From Hydractinia echinata (Eukaryota; Cnidaria; Hydrozoa; Anthoathecata; Hydractiniidae), in NCBI GenBank assembly GCA_030067915.1, contig JASGCC010000266.1, positions 186,001-250,000 on the forward strand: a DNA stretch of 64,000 nt, given 5' to 3'. Every line of letters begins with the position of its first letter. Position 1 is the first letter of the stretch. Under the pieces are notes generated by a model, which saw only the letters and a list, made by a program, of their open reading frames with translations, ran no database searches and was not told the DNA's origin. Made by a program: the position numbers and the translations under genes. Of the stretch, positions 1-11,302 are shown one piece after another.

Positions 1-730
1 AACCTTAGTGCTGCAGCTGCTAACCCTCTAAGATTAAGGGTAACGCTAAATATATACCGATTTGAACAACAACATAAACTCCTTAAAATAAAAGTTTCAG
101 AACTAGTTGACATGTGAGCGGTTTCCTTTCATTTCAAGAACGTAAAACCACGTGACTGGCATTGGTCATACATCCCAAAATAAGTTCAATTTCCATAACG
201 TTATTTTTATATTATTAGCTTTTCTGAAAGGCTGTACATAAAACACTATGCCACCTATTGAGAGTCTATTTACTTAAAAGCAATGAAAAAAAAACGTTAA
301 AAAGAATTATCACAAACAAATGTTTTTATTTAGGAGATCTTTTTTCGCTTAATCTTAACACGTCTGCCATGCTCTACAAAAAAAATATTAAAATAAAAAA
401 CTGAACGCCGGGCGCTTTGACAGAAAAGTTGTTTTTACAACAATCAGTTTTTTTTAGTTAAAATGATATTGTGGATGGATTTTGATGGCTTAACATGATG
501 TGATACATATGTCCCGTCGGCCCTTAAGGTTTCGCATTTTACCTTTTGCTGGTCGTTCACATTTTCCTGTATATTTAGTATATAATGCACTTTAGGCAGA
601 GGATATAAGAATATAAAGATGTCAGGGTTTTGACTCGCTATCTTTTATGCTACAATTTTAAACAAAAATATGCTCGTTTGCATTTTTTCATTCCGTATTT
701 TCGAGGTCTGATTATAGAAGAGTCGATGAC
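1..730. other. Non-coding AT-rich sequence, probably intron
   Basis: No reading frame, RNA gene or clear repeat is seen here. The stretch is AT-rich and ends in a good splice acceptor (pyrimidine run then AG at 752-753), which fits intron sequence upstream of the exon that follows. Confidence 0.5.
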
Positions 731-1229
731 ATGCATGTTATAATTTCTTTTAGTTTGGATGTAGTTCACGTAAGTGGAAAGCGGGGGAGCCAGGTCCCAG
801 TTTTAATGGAAGTAGATGTGCTAGCTGCAATGGAAGCATTAGGTCAGCATAGGAATGCACTTGGGATTTGCCCTAAAAATATTTATTTATTCGCAACACC
901 AACAAGATCATCCGAACGTCCTTTAAGAGGCAACGATTGCATGAATAACGTGTCAAAATTAATTAAAGGCCTTCAGTATGCCGAGCGAATTCGATCAACT
1001 GAACTTAGAAAGTATTGCGCCACCGTTATGCAAGTTGCCGACCTAAGCGAAAATGATCTTCGTTGAATTGCAGAACATCTCGGCCATGATTTGGACGTGC
1101 ATCGTGAATATTATCGACTAAGAGAATCTGCGGTGGAATTGTCAAAGGTATCGAGATTGCTTTTAGCTGTAGACGAGGGGAACAGCTCTAACATGGCTGG
1201 AAAAAGACTATCTGAGATCACTGTAGAAG
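731..1229 (+). pseudogene. Tyrosine-recombinase-like exon of a host-like gene, with an in-frame stop
   Basis: The frame carries a C-terminal block seen in metazoan uncharacterised proteins that resemble tyrosine recombinases: TKLRK-like text (STELRKYCATVMQVADL), then AEHLGHDLDVHREYYRL and LAKVS-like ELSKVSRLLLAVDEG. The R of LRKY, the H of LGHD and the Y of EYYRL sit where the R, H and Y of the recombinase fold would be. Function is unknown in this family. An acceptor at 752-753 suggests the exon begins at 754, and a donor after 1229 (GAAG/GTATTT) leaves phase 1. A TGA at 1064-1066 stands where relatives have a Trp before the LGHD motif, so a single base change would explain it. The copy is either a pseudogene or carries a sequence error. 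The gene starts left of the window. Confidence 0.6.
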
Positions 1230-1269
1230 GTATTTTTTACATGACATACGTATCGACATGCTACGCTTA

Positions 1270-2300
1270 CATGTAGAACTAAAGAAAGAGCACACGTACC
1301 TTTTCAAATGCTTTTGACCTTTTGGATAGTTACTATAATTCATGAAATTGCGCGTAGATTGCGCAAAATACTAATTTTTCGCATATTGGCTGCGCGAAAT
1401 GTGATGTGCGCTTAATATTTTTGTCAGAAGGTAGGCGAAAATTAAATAGCGCAAAATTAAAAAAAAAAAAAACGAGTAACGAGATTTAAAGTATAAGCTT
1501 ACAAAACAACGCAAAACTTTTAATTTCGTAAACTTTAATGTGCAATAATTGATGTGTTGATAAAGCTTCTTTTATAATTTTCTATTAGGAGTGCGCGAAA
1601 AAGATGCACAATGAACTCGCTCAAAATATTTATTAATATACTCGACAAAATTGGCGCATCTTGATCACGTTCTCCCTCACTTTGAAAAGGAATTGTCCGC
1701 TAAATTAATTTCGCATTGTTTGGCTAAATTCCCGAAATTAGGTTCCCGCAAAAAAATTAAAGATGTGAAATTCGCGAAATTAAGTTTTCTTAAAAACTAG
1801 CCTATTTTGAACCTACTGACCAGAAAATACAAAAAAATTAACAGTTTTCGTTTAGTCTAAAATAATCAAAATCTGTACCTTTTGTAACCCGTGATGTGGT
1901 GTCTTAACAGATGTTACGAATTTGTTTTGTTTCTTTTCTCGATCATAAGAAAATCAAGATGGAAGATTAAATATTTTTCTCGTTTCTTGTTTTTTACCCA
2001 TTGTACAAATTAATAAATTATAAATTTGCGATATTAAATACCAAAAAAGTTCAAACCGAAAATCGCGAAATAAAATACTCACAAAAAATTCCAAAATGGA
2101 AAAATCGCGAAATTAAATACCTGCGAAATGAATTTTTTTTCAGGAAGGCGAGTTTTTCAGCAGACGCAAAGGGATTTATGCGCCAATGCGGTTTTACAAA
2201 TGTTGAATGTATTGATTTTTGATATCACAAACCCTTCGATTACCCACGCCAGAGAACTTTAATTGTCACAGCCTTTTGTAATTTGACTTTTTATGTCCCT
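1270..2300. repeat. Intron with a recurrent GCGAAATTAA-type motif
   Basis: The stretch between two candidate exons repeats short blocks such as GCGAAATTAA, GCGCAAAATTAA and CGCGAAAT in both orientations, most densely at 1340-1460, 1690-1800 and 2050-2140. No coding potential is convincing. It looks like decayed short interspersed or MITE-like sequence, but no terminal repeats or target duplications were found. Confidence 0.35.
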
Positions 2301-2304
2301 CTAG

Positions 2305-2409
2305 AACTCCCCCCTCTGATTCCAAACGCAAAAGTCAGTAATGAAGAAGAAGAGCTTGGCAGCAGTAGCGACAAAGAAAATATTGAAATCTCTAGCGTAA
2401 CGAAACCAG
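2305..2409 (+). CDS. Candidate acidic exon following the recombinase-like exon
   Basis: An acceptor (CCCTCTAG at 2297-2304) and a donor (CCAG/GTAATT after 2409) bound a 105-base open segment. The previous exon ends in phase 1 and this one begins with two bases, so the joint is in frame and adds a Glu. The peptide is acidic and Ser-rich (NEEEELGSSSDKENIEISS), which is usual for linkers after the recombinase-like block. It ends in phase 1. No domain is recognised. The call rests on splice signals and phase, not on homology. Confidence 0.45.
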
Positions 2410-2582
2410 GTAATTATTTGTGCTTGTGCACAATACTTATTAAAATTGTGGCGAATGTTTAAGAATTTAAATTTAAGGTAAATTTACTTTCGCGCATTCT
2501 CCAAATTTTTAATCCGCCGTAATTTTTCCACTTAAGACATAAGTAGTACCTGTGCCAAACCTTCAAAAATAATTTACAGTTA

Positions 2583-2634
2583 AGGTGGGTTTCCACTTGT
2601 CCGTTTGGTAGCAGACACGGGAACGGGAACGGGA
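2583..2634 (+). repeat. Left terminal inverted repeat of Harbinger
   Basis: The 52 bases mirror 6277-6328. The TTA target duplication lies just outside at 2580-2582. Confidence 0.92.
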
Positions 2635-2795
2635 TAATAATCACATGAGCATGCGCATTACGATTTTCTTGTTGTCCCATGGGATAATTTTGTCGTACAT
2701 TTTGTCCCGGGTTTCCCGCTATTTTTGCAAGCGTAGCATTTTATCTTTCTGCTGATGTTGCTTTCCTACGCTCGTCAAAACAAACTTATTTCAAG

Positions 2796-4294
2796 ATGGC
2801 GGAGTACACAGGGACAGATAAAGAATTTGATACAGAATTGTATAATGGCAAATCAACGGTATTTGCGACAGGAACAGAGCATGGAGCTGCTCGTTAGTGA
2901 TAACAGAGCTATAGCAGAAACTCTAGAACAAGGATCGACCAGCAGCAGCTATTCATACTACATCACAACAACATCAACAACTAGAACTGGGACAACAACT
3001 AGAACTGGGACAACAACACGAGAGAGACTGGGAAATTCACCTCATTGAGGAAGTCAGGGGATTCCAGTGCATCTGGAATACTAGATGTAGAGCCTACAAA
3101 GAAACACCTAAAAATCTGAAGCCTGGAGGCAAATTTCGTCCAGACTTCAATTAGAAGGTCAGTGTGTGTTTTGTTTTTATATTTTCTCTGTAATGTTAGA
3201 TAGTTTATTAGGAGTCATAGACTCCTCTCAGTAAATATGGAATAAAACTGAGGGACAGCAAAGAGAACTCTAAGCTCTAATCAGTTAAGAATAAATTGAT
3301 ATCATAAAAATTCAAGAATGCATTTATTGATGAAGATTTCGAAACACCACACACGTATATATAACACACATTTTTTTTGTATTACAAATGAATATTTGAA
3401 TTGTAAACAAATTAATATTCCCAATGTAAACAACATGATTTTGATCTGACATTTCGAATAAGACAGTAAGAGTATTATAATTTTTTAGTTCTTCAAAACT
3501 AGTGTATAAGATCTAGAAGTTGAGTTCAATAATTTCTTATTTTTATTTATGGAATCATTCAAAAAGTATGTTCGCCCGAGGGGCAAGGGTGGAGAGGGGA
3601 GTCAGAGTAAATACAAACAGTCATTTCTATTGTTTAAAAGTGAACAATGGGAAGAGAGTGTCAATAATCAAGACATTAATTAATCATTAGACATTAATTG
3701 TTTTGTTTTGCTTTTTTTATTTCAGAAAAACTGATCATGTCCACCTGGGACAAACTTCGAGAAAACTTTAGAAGAGCAATGAACAGACGAAAGCGGGCAA
3801 CAAAGTCTGGAGCTGGAGGAAATTCTACATCAACTTGTAGGTATTTTAAAGAGCTTTCATTCTTAATGGATGTAGTTGGGGTTAGAGTGACCCAGTCCAA
3901 CATACAGACAGATTTATTTACACCACCTGCATCACCATTGCCTGAAAATAATGCACCACTTGTATCTCCTGTAATCAATGCACCACCTACAAATCAACCT
4001 TCAAGCAACCCTCATCGATTGTCTCCGTCTATGACAAGAAATACATCCAGCTCAAAAAGTTCTTCAATTACAGAAAGTCCGATGAACACTATGAGGTCCA
4101 CGTTACAAAATAGAAGACCGCATCTGACCAACAAGAGAAAGAATGATAACGATTCCTTACAATTAGTCCTAGAGAAGGCTATCACAGCAGATCTGGAAAA
4201 ATCAAAAGAAGTGGTAAAAGATGATGACCCGGATGAACTTTTTTGCAAAGGTTTCGTGAGCTCATTGAAAGGTCTTTCAAAGAAAAAAAATTAA
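2796..4294 (+). CDS. MADF-BESS accessory protein of Harbinger (split, probably with an intron)
   Basis: This is the DNA-binding partner gene of the element, thought in the family to help bring transposase to DNA ends. The first part (about 2960-3153) reads HLIEEVRGFQCIWNTR then AYKETPKN, the start of a MADF domain, after a Gln/Leu-rich repeat (QLELGQQLELG). The second part, from about 3724, continues the domain with WDKLRENFRRAMNRR and a YFKELSFLMDVV end. A Ser/Thr/Pro/Asn-rich linker follows, then DPDELFCKGFVSSLKGLS at the end, which resembles a BESS motif. A possible donor near 3153-3156 and the acceptor TTATTTCAG before 3726 suggest one intron. The 5' coding frame is uncertain because an ATG at 2796 runs into a stop within about 100 bases. 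Confidence 0.65.
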
Positions 4295-4929
4295 AGAGCC
4301 AAAATCAAAATGATGCAAATCTTACTTGACATGGAAAGTGACAGTGACAGTTAATTTATATTAAAGCATTAATTTCCATCCTAGCTGAGTTGAGTCTATA
4401 CTACAGTATGTTTGATAAAAAAATGCTCTTAATTAAATTGTTATTGATAGAATCTACTATTAAGGGAACTATTCTTTGTCAAACATACTGTACAGTACGT
4501 CTGGAAAAAAGTTGAACATAAACAATAAAAATCTTTTGTTTTCGTACTTGATACTCACAAAGATAAATCTATACAATAATTTATTACAATAATGTAAACT
4601 TAGACTTCCTTATAAAGTATAGTATAATAGGTTTTATTTACTTGTTCTTTGCTTCACTATAGGGTTCGATTTTGAACAGAACAGTTTGTTTTAGCCTCAT
4701 AAATCCACTATATACAAGGGCTTGAACTAAAGGCAGTATCTTTCTTTAAGAATAGAACTTTCTGAAACGTATTCATGTTCTATCAAATGAACTATATTGT
4801 AGTCAGATTATATTTATATAGAACTTTGTGTACAAAATACGTAAAAAAGAAAAAGTTTAGTGTAAATTCTTAATCTTCATCACTATCCTCATCGAATCTA
4901 TATCTGGTACTAGTTACCATTTCGTATTG

Positions 4930-6173
4930 TCATGGTACCTGACCTGCTTGCGAATTGAAATAATCACGGAATAACTCTCTGACAGCTTTTGCAGTACAAG
5001 TATAATTGTTAGATCCTAGTTGTCTCTGTAACGGTGCATGCCCTTCGTAATCTCTTACTTCATAACGCCATGATCCTTGATGCAAACCATCAACTGTATC
5101 ATGGTCAACAAAAGTGGGAGGACAATACTGGTCAGAGGGTCCAAACTGACGTCTGTGCATTAGAAAATTATGCAAAGCAGTTGCAGCTTTTGTGACATTG
5201 ATCACAACTTCCTATTTTGCAACAATTGGTCTCCTGAAAACCCTACATCTAGCTGCAAGGATACCAAAGCTATTTTCTATAATTTCTATAATTAAAAATT
5301 CGTTCTTTGATTGCAAGCACTTCGCGTGGGTACGGTTTCATCAAATACGTTTTGAGTGGGAAAGCCTCATCTGCAACTAAAACATAAGGGTACTTGAATT
5401 TTGTGCCTGATAATTCAGTTTTATCAGGAATTTTCAAAAGATTCGATTCGAAAGCCATTCCCATATCACTATGTCCAAAAACACCACCGTCGCTGTTCCG
5501 TCTAGTGTCTCCAATATCGAGAAGAGTAAACTGATAGTTTGCATTACACACAGCCATTAAAACGATAGAATGGGACTTTTTGTAATTAAAGAAAAAGGAG
5601 CCTGATCTAGCTGGTGCCTGCATTACAATATGTTTCCCATCTACAGCTCCAATACAGTTAGCAAAATTCCATTTTCTTTCAAACTCATTTTCTCCATTCA
5701 GCTTCACTCTCCGGATGAGAAATATACTTTTCGGCTAACAGAATGTTCCAAAGAGCAGAGCTTTTTTCGTTAATGATTCTACCTATCGATGTTGGACTTA
5801 TCCGAAACATACCGATTAGATCTCTCTGAGAAATACCCGCAAAGATATATTTAAGTTTCACAGTTAACTCTTCACTAGGTCCAATTGCTTCACGTTTGAT
5901 AGAACATTTCGTTATAGCCGGGTCAATAAGTTTCAGCAAATCTTCATACTTAGTAGGAGTCATTCGAAAGTACTTGAAAAAATACTCTTGATCATACAGT
6001 ACCATATCTTTAATTAGCAAATTGAATGCTCCTTTTGTTTGCCTTTCCATGAATAGTTGTCTAACCCACATTCCTTTTCTATACTTCATACTTCTTTTGC
6101 ATTTCAAATGATAGAATAATAATAATAATAATAACAAAGTTCTTCTGCTGAGTTTACTGATGAAGGCTGCCAT
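4930..6173 (-). pseudogene. PIF/Harbinger (HARBI1-like) DDE transposase, frameshifted
   Basis: The transposase would cut and paste the element. Reading right to left there are three linked blocks. 6173-5685 is an N-terminal helical region with DQEYFFKYFRMTP, preceded by a poly-Leu run coded by an AAT microsatellite. 5707-5270 carries GAVDGKH and DIGDTRRNSDGG (first two acidic residues) and VADEAFPL. 5280-4930 has ENSFGILAARCRVFRRP (the last acidic residue) and ATALHNFLM. Relative to the family there is a one-base frameshift near 5690, another frame change near 5270, and a TAG stop near 5217, so the gene is dead. Start is the ATG at 6173. Confidence 0.88.
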
Positions 6174-6276
6174 ATTTGTTTATGTTTTGACTTTTGGCGC
6201 GTTTAAAGTTTGTTTTTCCCACTTGTCCTGTTCCCGTTCCCGTTCCCATTAAATGGAAATTGATTTTTCCCGTCTG

Positions 6277-6328
6277 TCCCGTTCCCGTTCCCGTGTCTGC
6301 TACCAAACGGACAAGTGGAAACCCACCT
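6277..6328 (-). repeat. Right terminal inverted repeat of Harbinger
   Basis: Mirror of 2583-2634. It is followed at once by TTA (6329-6331), which is both the target duplication and the first bases of the 28S rRNA match. Confidence 0.92.
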
Positions 6329-7990
6329 TTAGAGCCAATCCTTTTCTCGAAGTTACGGATCTTTTTTGCCGACTTCCCTTACCTAAATTGTTCTATCGAC
6401 CACAAGCTGCTCACCTTGGAGACCTGTTGCGGTTATGAGTACGAACAGACGCGAAAATCAATCTTTCCCTCGGATTTTCAAGGGCAAGCGCACAGGACAC
6501 CACAAGAAGTGTGGTGCTTTACCGGCCGTTGAACCATATCTCCTGGCAATAAGATTTCATGGTGTCAGGCCGTTAACAAGAAAAGAGAACTCTTCCCAGG
6601 GCTCCTGCCGACGTCTCCGAGTTCAGTTGCGTCACCGCACGTCCACCCCCGAGGGAATGGAATATCCACGTCTTGGTTCGGGAATATTAACCGGATTCCC
6701 TTTCGATAAACTGTCTGAGATCGGACACTTTGAAACGGAGTTTCCCTATCTTTTAGGATCGACGAACCAACTACTGTTCACATGGAACCTTTCTCCACTT
6801 CGGTCTTCAAAGTTCTCATTTGAATATTTGCTACTACCACCAAGATCTTCACTAGAGACCGTTTCACCCAGGCTCACGCCAAAGGCTGCGTCACGACCCC
6901 CACGCCCTCCTACTCGTCAAAGCTTAGCTACTTACTTTGATATATAGGCACGACGTTTCAGCGCCATCCATTTTCAGGGCTAGTTTATTCGGCAGGTGTG
7001 TTGTTACACACTCCTTAGGGGATTCCGACTTCCATGGCCACCGTCCTGCTGTCTAGATCAACCAACACCTTTTGTGGGGTCTGATGAGCGTCGATTTAGG
7101 TGCCTTAACTCAGCGTTCGGTTCATCCCGCATCGCCAGTTCTGCTTACCAAAAATGGCCCACTAAGAACTTTCATTCTGTGCCCTACTTCTATTAAGCAA
7201 GTTGGGCTTCATACCAATTTAAAGTTTGAGAATAGGTTAAGGTTGTTTCAACCCTAAGACCTCTAATCATTCGCTTTACCTGATAAAACTGTTCCGAGTT
7301 CCAGCTATCCTAAGGGAAACTTCGGAGGGGACCAGCTACTAGATGGTTCAATTAGTCTTTCGCCCCTATACTCAAGTTTGATGATCGATTTGCACGTCAG
7401 AATTGCTACGAGCCTCCACCAGAGTTTCCTCTAGCTTCGCCCTACTCAAGCATAGTTTACCATCTTTCGGGTCCCAACAAATGTGCTCTTACTCAAACCT
7501 TTCTAGGAGTAGAATAGGTCGGTCAATGATGCGCTCCTCGCCGAAGCGAAGAGATCTCACCTCAGCTGCAAGCAGCCTTTACTTTCATTGTGCCCGCGGG
7601 TTTCAATCACCCAAAGAGTCGCACACATGTTAGACTCCTTGGTCCGTGTTTCAAGATGGGTCGCATGAAACCATATGACCGCCAACAACCTTGGCACAGT
7701 GTGTGCATTCATCCCCCCGACAGCCGGCCGCAGTTCAAACGCACTGCACACATTCCGCTATGGTCGACAACCCACTGGGAAGAGAGAAGCCAGCCCAAAA
7801 GAGCATGTGCCGCGACGCCTCTGTCGGACCCGAGCTCGCACACCACAAGCTACCTTCTTGCGGGTCTCTTCGCTCGGTTTCAACAGCTGTTGACGCACGC
7901 AGTCGGGAAATGCAACAAACAACTGCAAGTGACGAACACCAACGGTCATTCGGATCCGTAAAGCGCCCGTACCTACTGCCGATCGTCTGA
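6329..7990 (-). rRNA. Partial 28S large-subunit rRNA gene fragment
   Basis: The reverse complement is unmistakable large-subunit rRNA. The conserved core segment around GGATTGGCTCTAA lies at the left edge. Recognisable core blocks run through the middle, and the segment around GAAACACGGACCAAGGAG lies near 7636-7653. From 5' to 3' on the minus strand the piece begins inside the variable D2 region (about 7990, boundary uncertain) and stops at the Harbinger target site, so both the 5' end and the 3' part of the gene are missing. Open frames on either strand here are chance products of rRNA sequence. Confidence 0.93.
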
Positions 7991-8041
7991 ATCTCGAGGA
8001 TACAACACGTGCATTTATACTATTCTCATGCGCATGCGCAT

Positions 8042-8059
8042 AACCCGAAAAGTCGGGTT
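8042..8059. repeat. Short perfect hairpin
   Basis: TAACCCGA, a four-base AAAG loop and TCGGGTTA form an 8-bp stem just beyond the 28S fragment. It could be a hairpin of unknown role or the edge of a decayed element. Confidence 0.4.
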
Positions 8060-8155
8060 ACATTTTAGTACAGAATCCGTAATGAAACTTCGTTCCCGAC
8101 TTATCGCAGAACGTCGGAAACAGCACAAACCATGAGTGTTAAGAACCGATTTAAA

Positions 8156-8700
8156 TTATTTGTTGTCAGAGATATTGTTGTAATTTACGTTGAAATCTCC
8201 CAACAGAATAACTTCTTTGTACTGTGCATCGACATCGGAAAAATTACAACTTAGAATGTTGTTGTAATTAGCTGGCAAGTACTTTGAACTATCAGGAGGA
8301 CGATAAAAACATCCAAATAGAATAGACTTTGAATTTTTAATTAAAATCTCAACCCATATGCTTTCTAAGGACCAATTTTCCAAATCAGTTCTCCGTTTAA
8401 ACGTTAAAGTTTTTTTAATAAACATCCCTACACCTCCTCCCTTTCCAGAACTTCTGTTTCGTTTGATATATGTATAGCCATTCAGATTATATAAACTGGC
8501 CTTATCTTCAGCGTCTCCGTCAATTAAATGCGTTTCTGAGAGACCTAAAATATGAACCTTCGAGTTATTGTAAATAAGAGCTTTAAGAGATGCAAAGTTA
8601 CTCATAAGTCCTCGAATATTTTGATGTACTATTTTTATTCCTCTCTGTTTGCAGAAGTTTGGTAGTTCAGAAGGTCCAGGACATGATTCGACGTCTCCAC
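8156..8700 (-). pseudogene. LINE apurinic-type endonuclease fragment
   Basis: The reverse strand encodes the front part of an exonuclease-endonuclease-phosphatase domain as found in CR1/L2/Jockey-type non-LTR retrotransposons. KIVHQNIRGLMSNF opens the domain, then LGLSETHL (metal-binding Glu), GGGVGMFIKKTL and FYRPPDSS, and LLGDFNVNYN (catalytic Asp-x-Asn). It stops inside the domain at 8156, and no RT follows. Upstream text (PGPSELPNFC) extends it to about 8700. It is a relic. Confidence 0.8.
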
Positions 8701-8828
8701 ATAAAAGAAGTAATACAGTTAAAAGCGTAAAATAGAAATAAACGACTCTTTCGCTTCCTCATAGTAGTCAGTACTACGCAGAGTAATACTAATCCCATCA
8801 CAAACAAGTAAACAAAAACACAAGTATA

Positions 8829-8874
8829 GCATGGAAAACGGACGTTAAGCCGAGAATGATGATGATGATGATTT
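8829..8874 (+). repeat. Short 3' tail of the zinc-finger LINE with (ATG)n end
   Basis: GCATGGAAAACGGACGTTAA followed by a GATGATGATGATG tract matches, without a difference over about 40 bases, the reverse complement of the tail at 37133-37178. Such tails end a family of invertebrate LINEs. Only the last 46 bases are present, so it is a strongly 5'-truncated insertion. Confidence 0.7.
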
Positions 8875-8979
8875 AACATTTTAACTATATCTCTATATTT
8901 TTTAGGTTTTTGTTTTTATTTAAAGGACACAGATTGATAGCAGTTTTTAACTGATTTGTACATCCTTTTTAAATATGCA

Positions 8980-9002
8980 TAATAATAATAATAATAATAA
9001 AT
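8980..9002. repeat. (AAT)n microsatellite
   Basis: Seven to eight AAT units. The surrounding 8875-9449 is otherwise featureless intron-like sequence. Confidence 0.8.
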
Positions 9003-9449
9003 ATATTGCGATAACTTAACTTATAGCCACTTGGGTTAAATAGAAACACAGGGGCAGAGCGCTTAGTACAGGTATAATGCGTCACACATGCGTTAAGGCG
9101 TAATACCCTTTTCTAGAAAAACTTAATCGCAACTTCGGTTAAAAAAAAAACAGGAAAAAGCCTGTCTTTACCTGGATCAGCTAAAAAATCACTCATCAAT
9201 TTTATTTTTTAGATTTTTCATGTCAGTAATAAAAGTGGCTAAAGAACTAGCTAAATTTTTGTTACTAGCCTGTAGATTATTTACTAAACTATTAATGTCA
9301 AAAAGAACACATTTGATTTGCCAAAAGCGGATTCCAATACATGCAAATATTTTTCTCAGGAAGTAAGGTTATTATTTTGAAAGAATGTTTGAAGTATTGG
9401 AAATGTGGAATTATAATTTAACAGCTTCTGAATTTTCTTTACTCTACAG

Positions 9450-9536
9450 CCATCACTTCACTCCACTCCTATTGTGAAAAAGGAAAAAACTAATCCGCTA
9501 CAAGATTCTATTGTATGCAAAGAAGCTTCCAAGGAG
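9450..9536 (+). CDS. Candidate internal exon, basic peptide
   Basis: An acceptor (TTTACTCTACAG) and a donor (AAGGAG/GTACGG) bound 87 open bases that begin and end in phase 0 and encode a Lys/Ser-rich peptide (PSLHSTPIVKKEKTNPL). It could belong to the gene whose exons lie at 731-1229 and 2305-2409, but that gene is in phase 1 at 2409, so at least one further exon would be needed between. No domain is recognised. Confidence 0.3.
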
Positions 9537-9713
9537 GTACGGTTACAATTATATTCATAAATTTTTAAATTAAATGACATCTCATTACTATGCCACTAAA
9601 TACTATAGATGCATGAAGCATTTTGTGTTATGTAAAAATTTTCGTTTTAGTAAAAATATAATAGCTGTAAAGTATAAAAACATATATATGTATATATATA
9701 TATGTATATGTAC

Positions 9714-9845
9714 TAGTTATCGCACAGTGCCGAGAATAATATCGGCAATATTTTTTGAGTGTTTTTATGTTCTCGTTACATATACGAGAACATTAAAAAC
9801 GAAAAAAATATCAGCCGATATTTTTCGAGGGCATGTGTGATAACT
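9714..9845. repeat. Imperfect 60-bp inverted repeat (foldback element)
   Basis: The left arm AGTTATCGCACAGTGCC through ATGTTCTCG is mirrored, with small differences, by CGAGAACATTAAAAACG through GTGTGATAACT. The arms are about 60 bases with a short AT loop. It looks like a small palindromic MITE. The sequence from 9846 to 10360 holds nothing recognised. Confidence 0.65.
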
Positions 9846-10362
9846 TGTTTATCATATACTCGGTCTTATATTATGTTAATTTCACATAGTCGGTTGCACA
9901 CTGCTTAATTATGTTCACGATATTGACAAGCATTGTTATGGGGCCCAATAAAATCACTGTAAGGTAATTTATTTCATTTATATTCATGAACTTATAAATT
10001 ATTTGAATTTATGAAGTCACGTGCGATTTAGATCACTATAACAAATTATGTTCATGTCACGCTTGAAAGAATTTGAATGGAAATAAAAACTACAAATTTT
10101 CAAAAGAATAAACTATCATTGTGAAGCCAAATAACACAGAACTCCATCGTTGTGCTATTATATAATTCTTTCGAGTTGACTGATATAATTCAATTGTTTT
10201 TCATCCCTGGTGGAGAGCGCATGCTGTATGATTAATGACTATTTAATGACTGTTGAAACAAAAGAAAATCTTTGAATCATAATTTATGTATATTTGTGAA
10301 AATAAATTCACCGACAAGTTTTCGTTTTTAAGAACATAATAGGTTTTTCCTACGAATTTTCA

Positions 10363-10440
10363 ACCAATCAAGGGAAAAATATAAGCTTTTTGCACGCTAA
10401 ATCAGCCAATCAAAGGAAGAATAAAAGCTTTTTGCACTCT
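10363..10440. repeat. Two-copy tandem repeat of about 38 bp
   Basis: The block CCAATCAAGGGAAAAATA with AAGCTTTTTGCAC is repeated as CCAATCAAAGGAAGAATA with AAGCTTTTTGCAC. No other content is recognised from 10441 to 11230. A 5' LTR for the Gypsy relic that follows might lie here but was not identified. Confidence 0.55.
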
Positions 10441-11230
10441 GTATAAGTAAAAATTGCACTCGTTTCTCGGTTGAAAAAACAAAATACAGCATATATTTCG
10501 TGCAGATTAGCCAATCAAGTTGCGAGAAAAACTCAAAGTATATGATAAATATATATATACCAATATATCTTCTGTTAGGTATAGCGAGAACTTATTTGTG
10601 CGAGACGCTTATGAAAAAAATTACAAAAAGGGGTGGGTACATATTCGTATAAAGGTGCTTATTCGAGAGTGGGCACTTAATATATTTGCCTGTACTTATC
10701 TATTAGATTGTACCTGAGTCAGACAGTGATGCACGTTACTGCACTCCACTACAGTATTCTTTTCAGGTGTGTCTTCATTAATACATATTAAATTGCAAAC
10801 ATTGTATTATAAACCGTTTAGCCGCGCGCTATGAGAAAATAGCGACTGAGGTTGTGACGTAATGGACTAAACGCAGTGACGTCCATGCAAACAAAGAGAT
10901 TTAAGGCATTCTTTAAACTCGTCCAATTCAACAAACACCAGGTCAACATATCAGTCAGGATTTCGCTCGTTTAAAAATTTTTGTACAGCTGACAGAATCA
11001 ACACTTTTAATGTTTGTGACATATTTCGCAAGACGCATCAAATTTAACACTATTAAAGTATATCTTTGCGGGATTCAGTGTGAGAGTATAATACGTGGCT
11101 TTAACACAAACATAGCCACATGGGTCGCCTGTATTGTGTTTTGCGTGGCATTAGAAGATGTCATCTGTTATAATATTTGTCTTGTGTTTAATGTTGTGTT
11201 ACCTATTATATTTGTAGATTAGTTCAATTT

Positions 11231-11283
11231 TAGCTTCTTTGAGCCAATATTAAGCTGACTATTCACAACAATCAAAGAAGCTA
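11231..11283. repeat. 12-bp inverted repeat just upstream of the Gypsy gag frame
   Basis: TAGCTTCTTTGA at 11231-11242 is perfectly mirrored by TCAAAGAAGCTA at 11272-11283, with a 29-base spacer. It lies 20 bases before the gag start, in the leader region where a primer-binding site would be. Its role is unknown. Confidence 0.5.
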
Positions 11284-11302
11284 TATTTGATCAATAAACA
11301 TC

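Larger units (their letters stand above)
2583..6328 (-). mobile_element. PIF/Harbinger DNA transposon with intact ends and broken transposase
   Basis: Two 52-bp terminal inverted repeats (2583-2634 and 6277-6328) begin AGGTGGGTTTCCAC and include GGGAACGGGAAC. They are flanked by the 3-bp duplication TTA (2580-2582 and 6329-6331), the expected PIF/Harbinger target. Inside are the two genes normal for the group, facing each other: a MADF-type DNA-binding protein on the plus strand and a DDE transposase on the minus strand. The transposase has frameshifts and a stop, so this copy cannot move itself. The right flank is 28S rRNA gene sequence but the left flank is not. Confidence 0.92.

Noticed and set aside
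6435..7990. Several open frames of 60-170 codons on both strands
   Set aside because: They lie wholly within reverse-strand 28S rRNA sequence and have no protein family resemblance.
11010..11222. 70-codon hydrophobic frame before the Gypsy gag
   Set aside because: It is an AT-rich chance frame in the likely leader or LTR region, with no motif.
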